Positions 59,462 through 64,000 of a DNA stretch of 64,000 bases are shown here, piece after piece. Below the pieces are notes generated by a model that worked only from the letters and a program-made list of their open reading frames with translations, had not been told where the DNA came from and did no database searches. A program made the translations under genes and the position numbers. Source of the DNA: Methanoculleus chikugoensis (GTDB taxonomy: Archaea > Halobacteriota > Methanomicrobia > Methanomicrobiales > Methanoculleaceae); assembly GCF_900095385.1 (NCBI RefSeq), contig NZ_FMID01000049.1, positions 1-64,000 of the forward strand. Direction: 5' to 3'. The stretch's first letter is position 1. Every line of letters begins with the position of its first letter.

Positions 59462-60430
59462 TTAGGCCTTCCCCCGCCCGACCTCGCGGAGCACCGCCGC
59501 CCCGAACTCCCGGGTGCCGGCGGTCCCGCCGAGGTCGGGTGTCCGGATGCCTGCACGGAGCACCCGGTCGACGGCCTCCTCGACAGCCGCCGCGGATGCG
59601 GGATCGCCGAGGTGTTCGAGCAGCATTGCGGCGCTCCGGATGGCCGCGATGGGGTTTGCGACGTTTTTGCCCGCGATATCGGGGGCGCTCCCGTGGACGG
59701 GCTCGAAGAGGGCAGCACGCTTTCCGATGTTCGCGCTCGGGAGCATCCCGAGCCCCCCGACAAGGTAGGCGGCGGCGTCGGAGAGGATATCGCCGAAGAT
59801 GTTGGTCGTCACGATCACGTCGTAGCGGTCGGGGTGCATCAGGAGGTCGAGGCAGAGCGCGTCGATGTAGCAGAGCGTGCAGGGAACCCCCGCCCGGGCG
59901 GCCTCCGCGGTGCAGACCTCGACGAAGAGGCAGTCCGACTTCAGCACGTTCGCCTTGTTGCCGACGGTGAGACGGCGGCGGGACTTCGCGAGGGTGCAGG
60001 CGTAGCGGGCGATACGCTCGCTCCCCCGGCGGGAGACGACCCGGACGGTGCAGGCGCGGTCGGGTTCCGTCCACTCGATGCCGGAGTAGAGCCCTTCGGT
60101 GTTCTCCCGCACGATGACGACGTCGACCCCCTCGCCCCGGATCGGGCGGACGTTCGCGTAGAGGTCGAGAGCATGCCGGATCTGGAGGAGAACGCTCCGG
60201 TATTCGGGATCGGGCGGCGTCGTGACCGCCCCGAAGAGGATAGCGTCGGCCGACCGCAGATCGGCGATCGTCTCATCGTCGCAGGCGCTCCCGGTCCGCT
60301 CCCACCGGCCGTATCCCACCTCGACGTCGAAGAACTCGATATCCGGACGCACTGCCGCGAGGATATCGCGGGCGACGGGGACAACCTCGCGCCCGATGCC
60401 GTCGCCCTCAACGACCGCTACCTTCACCAT
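59462..60430 (-). CDS. aksF: Isopropylmalate/homoisocitrate dehydrogenase family (LeuB/AksF)
   Basis: 322 residues from ATG 60430 (MVKVAVVEGDGIGREVVPVA). Beta-decarboxylating dehydrogenase: ANVRPIRGEGVDVVIVRENT EGLYSG holds the substrate-binding arginine and Glu, NKANVLKSD the Lys, DIVVTTNIFGDILSDAAAYL-like (VIVTTNIFGDILSDAAAYLV) the metal Asp ligands, and LFEPVHGSAPDIAGKNVANP the NAD site. Family members oxidise 3-isopropylmalate, isocitrate or homoisocitrate. Among the latter, AksF acts in chain elongation to 2-oxosuberate for coenzyme B. The neighbours favour AksF but leucine biosynthesis is not excluded. It overlaps the upstream unknown gene by 23 nt. Confidence 0.82.
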   Translation of the reverse strand: MVKVAVVEGDGIGREVVPVARDILAAVRPDIEFFDVEVGYGRWERTGSACDDETIADLRSADAILFGAVTTPPDPEYRSVLLQIRHALDLYANVRPIRGEGVDVVIVRENTEGLYSGIEWTEPDRACTVRVVSRRGSERIARYACTLAKSRRRLTVGNKANVLKSDCLFVEVCTAEAARAGVPCTLCYIDALCLDLLMHPDRYDVIVTTNIFGDILSDAAAYLVGGLGMLPSANIGKRAALFEPVHGSAPDIAGKNVANPIAAIRSAAMLLEHLGDPASAAAVEEAVDRVLRAGIRTPDLGGTAGTREFGAAVLREVGRGKA

Positions 60431-61229
60431 CCCGTCTCCTCCACGCGGTTGCGACCTCTCTCGCCGCCGTCGCAATCTCCCAAGACGACGCTCCCCAGTG
60501 AACCACCGCGCCGAAGAGGCCGTTCCAGAGGCCGAGACCGGCACGCTCGCTCCTGCAGCACCGCGCGATGAACGGCTCGGCCGCAACCTTCTCAAGCGGG
60601 CAGATGGTCTCCACGGCGACCTCTTCGCCGTAGCACTCCCGCAGCAGTTCCCGTGCCGTCAGGCACCCCGCCACGCGGTCGCCGGGCCGGAGCGGGTCGG
60701 CGTCGACGGTGCGGGGGAACCCGGCCGCCCGGCAGGGGTAGACGTCGGCTTTGATCTCGCGGATGTCCCGGACGTGGTGCTCGAAGACGACCTCGAGGTC
60801 GCCGAAGAGCCCGGTTCTCTCGAGGTCGCCGAGCGTGGCCGAGAGATGGGGGCGGGGCGGGGTGATGTCGTAGACGTGGACGCGGAGGAAGGCCGAGAGG
60901 TCCGGGTCGAGCACGAACGTGGTCTGTTCCCCGTGGCCGCAGAATACGGTGCACCGGTACCCGGACCGCATTGCTTCCTGTACTAAGAATGTTCGATCCT
61001 GAACGTTCACGCGTTCCGGGTAGCGGTAGACATCGTCGCCGGAGGCGAGCACCCGGGCCGAGAGAACGTCGCGCATCAGGCCGGTTCCGTTCGGGTCGGT
61101 CTCCACCTCAAGCACCTCGGTGCCGCCGGGAGTCTCCCGGACGAGGTAACGCGAGAGGAAGTAGGCCCGCTTTCCGCACGGCGTGCCGTTCGCGGATCCG
61201 ACAAACTTGCAGTGGGGCGGGAAGATCAT
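60408..61229 (-). CDS. Conserved-looking unknown protein embedded in the aks-type operon
   Basis: 273 residues from ATG 61229 (MIFPPHCKFVGSANGTPCGK), 4 nt overlapping the leuD stop and 23 nt overlapping leuB/aksF. Features: an N-terminal Cys-rich strand, a central domain with RCTVFCGHGEQTTFVLDPDL and VYDITPPRPHLSATLGDLER, then FGDLEVVFEHHVRDIREIKA. The C-terminal part has DVYPCRAAGFPRTVDADPLR, CLTARELLRECYGEE and ETICPLEKVAAEPFIARCC. Several Cys/His residues could bind metal. No signal peptide or membrane helix. I do not recognise a family; the tight overlaps suggest it works with or regulates the pathway. Confidence 0.75.
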   Translation of the reverse strand: MIFPPHCKFVGSANGTPCGKRAYFLSRYLVRETPGGTEVLEVETDPNGTGLMRDVLSARVLASGDDVYRYPERVNVQDRTFLVQEAMRSGYRCTVFCGHGEQTTFVLDPDLSAFLRVHVYDITPPRPHLSATLGDLERTGLFGDLEVVFEHHVRDIREIKADVYPCRAAGFPRTVDADPLRPGDRVAGCLTARELLRECYGEEVAVETICPLEKVAAEPFIARCCRSERAGLGLWNGLFGAVVHWGASSWEIATAAREVATAWRRRDGEGSGR

Positions 61230-61696
61230 CGGCACGACCTCCAGTAGGGAACCAGCCCTCCGGCCCGGAGGATGGCGACCATCTTCTCCGAGAGCGGGCG
61301 GGCGGGATACCGCATCCCGTCCACCTCCACCCACCCGCTATCGAGGTCGAAGGCGACGCGGGAGCCGTCGGTGCAGGCGACGGAGGCCTCGACCACCGGC
61401 AGGCCGACGTTGACGGCGTTCCTGAAGAATATCCGGGCGAACGACTCCGCGACGACTGCGACCACCCCGGCCTCGCGGAGGGCGACCACCGCCTGCTCGC
61501 GGGACGACCCGCACCCCATGTTCCTCCCGGCGACGATGACCGAGCCGCGGATGCGGCCGGCGAGCGTCGGGTCGAGGTCCTCGAAGACGTGCTCCGCCCA
61601 GACGGAGCGGTCCTTCGTCCGGAGGTAACGGCCGGCGATGATGAGGTCGGTGTCGATATCGCGCCCGAGGCAGATCGCTGGTCCAGCGCCCTGCAT
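61226..61696 (-). CDS. aksE: Small subunit of isopropylmalate/homoaconitate hydratase (LeuD/AksE)
   Basis: 156 residues. Swivelling-domain signature ICLGRDIDTDLIIAGRYLRT, RGSVIVAGRNMGCGSSREQA (59-78) and VAESFARIFFRNAVNVGLPV. The loop after IIAGR reads YLRT. In Methanocaldococcus work, an Arg in this loop was linked to homoaconitase rather than isopropylmalate isomerase specificity. I cite this from memory, so the aks assignment is an inference. The start overlaps the large-subunit stop by one base (TGATG); the end overlaps the next gene by 4 nt. Confidence 0.85.
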   Translation of the reverse strand: MQGAGPAICLGRDIDTDLIIAGRYLRTKDRSVWAEHVFEDLDPTLAGRIRGSVIVAGRNMGCGSSREQAVVALREAGVVAVVAESFARIFFRNAVNVGLPVVEASVACTDGSRVAFDLDSGWVEVDGMRYPARPLSEKMVAILRAGGLVPYWRSCR

Positions 61697-62907
61697 CACG
61701 CCACCTCCGGCACGGTTATCACACCGGTGATCGCGCTCGCTGCGGCGGTGGCGACCGACGAGAGGTAGATCTCGCCGCCCACGCCCATCCGGTTCTTGAA
61801 GTTCCGGTTGGCGGTGGAGAGGCAGACCTCCCCCTCCCCGAGCACCCCGGCATGCGCCCCGAGGCACGGCCCGCACCCCGGCGACCCGACGACACAGCCG
61901 GCATCCACGATATCGGCGAGAACCCCGGTGGCGATTGCCCGGGCAAGCACCGCCCGCGAGGCGGGGAAGACCAGGGTGCGGACGGCCACCTTCTTCCCCC
62001 GGACGATGCGGGCGAACCGGGCAAGGTCCTCGTAGCGGCCGTTCGTGCAGGTCCCGACGAAGACCTGGTCGAGGTGCGTGCCCGCGACCTCCTCCGCCTC
62101 CCGGACGGTATCCACCCGGTGCGGGACCGCGACGAGCGGCACGATATCGTCGAGATCGATCTCGACCGTCCGTTCGTAGCGGCAGTCCTCCGGCACCTGG
62201 GACGATGCCGTGACCCCGTAGTCCGCAAGGTAGCGGACGGTGACGGGATCGGCATAGAACATACCCGTCTTCGCCCCCGTCTCGACCGCCATGTTCGAGA
62301 GGGTCAGCCGCCCGTCCATGGAGATCGTCGCCGCCCCGTCGCCCGTGAACTCCAGCGCCCGGTAGGTCGCCCCCTCCATCCCGAGGTCTGCGACGTAGGC
62401 GAGGGCGACGTCTTTCGGCTCCGCAGGACCGGAGAGCCGTCCTGTGAGATTGACCGCGATCGTCTCCGGGACGCGGAACCACGTCTCCCCCGAGGCCCAG
62501 ATCGCCGCCATATCGGTCGCTCCCACCCCGGTGGCGAACGCGCCGAAGGCACCGAGGGTGCAGGAATGGGAGTCGGCGCCGACGAGGATCGTGCCGGGCC
62601 GGACGACCCCTTCGCTCATCACCTGGTGGCAGATCCCCCCGCCGGCATCCGAGAGCGCGATCCCCGAGACCCGGGCATACTCCCTGAGCTCGGCCTGGAG
62701 CGTCGCCGTCGTCCCGGTGTTCGCCGGGACGATGTGGTCGAAGACCAGGCGCAGGCGGTCGGGGTGCGGGAGCCGCTTCACCCCCATCTCCCGGAGCGCT
62801 TCGTGCGCGAGAACACCGGTTCCGTCGTGGGCGAAGGCGATATCGACCTCGCGGTCGACATACCTCCCCGCCGGCGCCCCGAGGATCGCTTCGGAGAGCG
62901 TACTCAC
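61696..62907 (-). CDS. aksD: Large subunit of isopropylmalate/homoaconitate hydratase (LeuC/AksD)
   Basis: 403 residues from ATG 62907, the short archaeal form. Aconitase-superfamily features: YVDREVDIAFAHDGTGVLAH, LRLVFDHIVPANTGTTATLQ, LVGADSHSCTLGAFGAFATG, GTCTNGRYEDLARFARIVRG (first cluster Cys, in CTN) and GSPGCGPCLGAHAGVLGEGE (the other two Cys), then STANRNFKNRMG. The three Cys hold a [4Fe4S] cluster that binds substrate. It works with the small subunit encoded next. It overlaps the synthase gene by 4 nt. Confidence 0.88.
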   Translation of the reverse strand: MSTLSEAILGAPAGRYVDREVDIAFAHDGTGVLAHEALREMGVKRLPHPDRLRLVFDHIVPANTGTTATLQAELREYARVSGIALSDAGGGICHQVMSEGVVRPGTILVGADSHSCTLGAFGAFATGVGATDMAAIWASGETWFRVPETIAVNLTGRLSGPAEPKDVALAYVADLGMEGATYRALEFTGDGAATISMDGRLTLSNMAVETGAKTGMFYADPVTVRYLADYGVTASSQVPEDCRYERTVEIDLDDIVPLVAVPHRVDTVREAEEVAGTHLDQVFVGTCTNGRYEDLARFARIVRGKKVAVRTLVFPASRAVLARAIATGVLADIVDAGCVVGSPGCGPCLGAHAGVLGEGEVCLSTANRNFKNRMGVGGEIYLSSVATAAASAITGVITVPEVA

Positions 62908-64000
62908 TGAAGGATACCCCCCTTCGCCTGCCGGAGGAACCCACAGAGCACCTCAGGGGTGACGCTGCACTTCCCCTCGCTCCTCTGTTTGATCTGCTCG
63001 AGCACCCATCGTGCCTCGTCGTCGGAGAGGTCGAACCCGTAGGCCTGTGCGATGTGGTCGAGCGCCTTCCTCCCCGTATGCTTCCCGAGGACGAAGCGCC
63101 TCTCACCGCCCACCAGTTCCGGCGGGACGTACTCGTAGGTCGAGGGGTCGCAGAGGATGGCGGCGATATGGATGCCGCTCTCGTGGGCAAAGGCGTTCTC
63201 GCCGACGATCGGCCGGGTGCGCTCCGGGGCAACCCCCGAGCACCGGGCGACCAGGCGCGAGACCTCCTGCAGGCGGCCGAGATCGTAGCGGTCGACGCCG
63301 CCCTTAAGCCGCAGGACGGCGAGCACCTGTTCGAGCGCCGCGTTCCCTGCACGCTCCCCGATGCCGTTGACGGTGGTGTGGAGCTGGAACGCCCCGGCGG
63401 CCGCGGCCGTGACGGTGTTCGCCGTCGCAAGCCCGAGGTCGTTGTGGCAGTGGATGCAGAGCGGAAGCGGGGCGGCATCGAGGAGGCGGGTGACGACCGC
63501 ATGAGTCTCGAGCGGCGTGAGGCAGCCGACGGTATCCGCGAAACTGACGTAGTTCGCACCGCGCTCGACGCCGCGGGTATACATCTCGACGAGAAACGCC
63601 GGGTCGGTTCGCGAAGCGTCTTCGGCGGCGAACCTGACCTGCACGCCGTGGTCGGCGGCGAACTCAACCATATCGAGGGCGCCGTCGAGCACTTCTTCGC
63701 GGGGTTTGCGGTACTTGTGCCGGATGTGGAGATCAGAGGTCGCGAAGAATATGCTGACCATATCCACGTCGCAGTCGAGCGCCGCCTCGATATCGGGCTT
63801 GAGCGCCCGTGCGAGGCAGCAGACCCGGGCAGATAGGCCGGCCCGGGCGATGGCCGCGACGCATTCCTTCTCCGCCGCGGAGACCACGGGAAACCCGGCC
63901 TCGATCACCTCCACGCCGATCTCGTCGAGTAGTTGTGCAATCGCCGTCTTCTCATCACGGGTAAACGAGACGCCGGGAGTCTGCTCCCCGTCTCGCAGCG
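62904..64000 (-). CDS. Homocitrate/isopropylmalate synthase family, 5' end beyond the window (AksA/LeuA-type)
   Basis: At least 364 residues; the N-terminus lies outside the window. The frame is still open at the last base and starts there with LRDGEQTPGVSFTRDEKTAI, the acetyl-CoA/2-oxoacid binding motif of the family. Further motifs: EVIEAGFPVVSAAEKE, LCIHCHNDLGLATANTVTAA (metal His pair), TTVNGIGERAGNAALEQVL and ENAFAHESGIHIAAIL (second-domain start). In the window it lacks the LeuA regulatory C-terminal domain; it ends soon after the helical subdomain II (QIKQRSEGKCSVTPEVLCGF). That short form fits AksA or an archaeal homologue more than LeuA. Neighbours favour AksA but citramalate or isopropylmalate synthase is possible. 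Confidence 0.85.
   Translation of the reverse strand, partial: LRDGEQTPGVSFTRDEKTAIAQLLDEIGVEVIEAGFPVVSAAEKECVAAIARAGLSARVCCLARALKPDIEAALDCDVDMVSIFFATSDLHIRHKYRKPREEVLDGALDMVEFAADHGVQVRFAAEDASRTDPAFLVEMYTRGVERGANYVSFADTVGCLTPLETHAVVTRLLDAAPLPLCIHCHNDLGLATANTVTAAAAGAFQLHTTVNGIGERAGNAALEQVLAVLRLKGGVDRYDLGRLQEVSRLVARCSGVAPERTRPIVGENAFAHESGIHIAAILCDPSTYEYVPPELVGGERRFVLGKHTGRKALDHIAQAYGFDLSDDEARWVLEQIKQRSEGKCSVTPEVLCGFLRQAKGGILQ

Noticed and set aside
61226-63667. 813-codon minus-strand frame covering leuC
   Set aside because: Only its last 157 codons (leuD/aksE) look like a protein. The rest is an out-of-frame reading of leuC and of the synthase gene, rich in Arg, Gly and Ser.

Overview
The window looks like chromosomal DNA of a GC-rich, hydrogenotrophic methanogenic archaeon of the order Methanomicrobiales, most like Methanoculleus. 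The genus is my inference. Support comes from methenyl-H4MPT cyclohydrolase (mch), an Orc1/Cdc6 initiator, a homoaconitase-type cluster of the kind used for coenzyme B synthesis, the archaeal S-adenosyl/S-inosylhomocysteine hydrolase, archaeal PheS/PheT/TrpS, a tRNA-intron endonuclease, stand-alone NifB, and TATA boxes about 22-35 nt before many start codons.

Layout. (1) 0-27 kb is a surface-glycan and extracellular-protein region. Its first 8.5 kb is visibly AT-richer and partly decayed: two FemAB-like transferases, an intact polysaccharide deacetylase and a broken paralogue, a flippase and a transposase remnant. An imperfect inverted repeat (about 1.22 and 8.65 kb) brackets most of it. Then follow CapA, two glycosyltransferases, a DUF2206-like membrane protein, a second flippase and four paralogous secreted parallel beta-helix proteins, one ending in two CARDB domains and a dockerin. 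(2) 27-30 kb holds a zinc-ribbon protein, orc1/cdc6, mch and tRNA-Val(TAC). (3) 30-35 kb is accessory: a restriction-enzyme fragment, a MntA/HepT toxin-antitoxin pair, a Fic/AAA-type gene tail, a peptidase-like hydrolase, a molbindin, an anchored Ig-like protein and a SET protein. The gap at 34.1-34.5 kb contains a strong match to an archaeal origin recognition box. (4) 35-48 kb carries an ABC-2 transporter, duplicated CxxC mini-proteins, a methyltransferase/ATP-grasp fusion, nifB, an 8-oxoguanine glycosylase, a RelE-type module, modABC, a ribbon-helix-helix regulator facing a 26-bp palindrome, and ahcY. (5) 48-54 kb has hisF converging on and overlapping the endA-trpS-pheS-pheT operon. (6) 54-58 kb has two large convergent surface proteins, one with a PGF-CTERM-like tail. 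(7) 58.6-64 kb is a tightly overlapping minus-strand operon: a homocitrate/isopropylmalate synthase-family gene (cut by the window end), leuC/aksD, leuD/aksE, an unknown gene, leuB/aksF and nfo.

The first 27 kb probably builds, exports and decorates a cell-surface or extracellular polymer, with the beta-helix proteins as candidate carbohydrate-binding or matrix components. The second half is mainly housekeeping and cofactor metabolism. Starts were moved from the longest open frame where a TATA box, Shine-Dalgarno sequence or conserved N-terminus gave a reason. All functions are read from sequence motifs and remembered family features; no database search was run.
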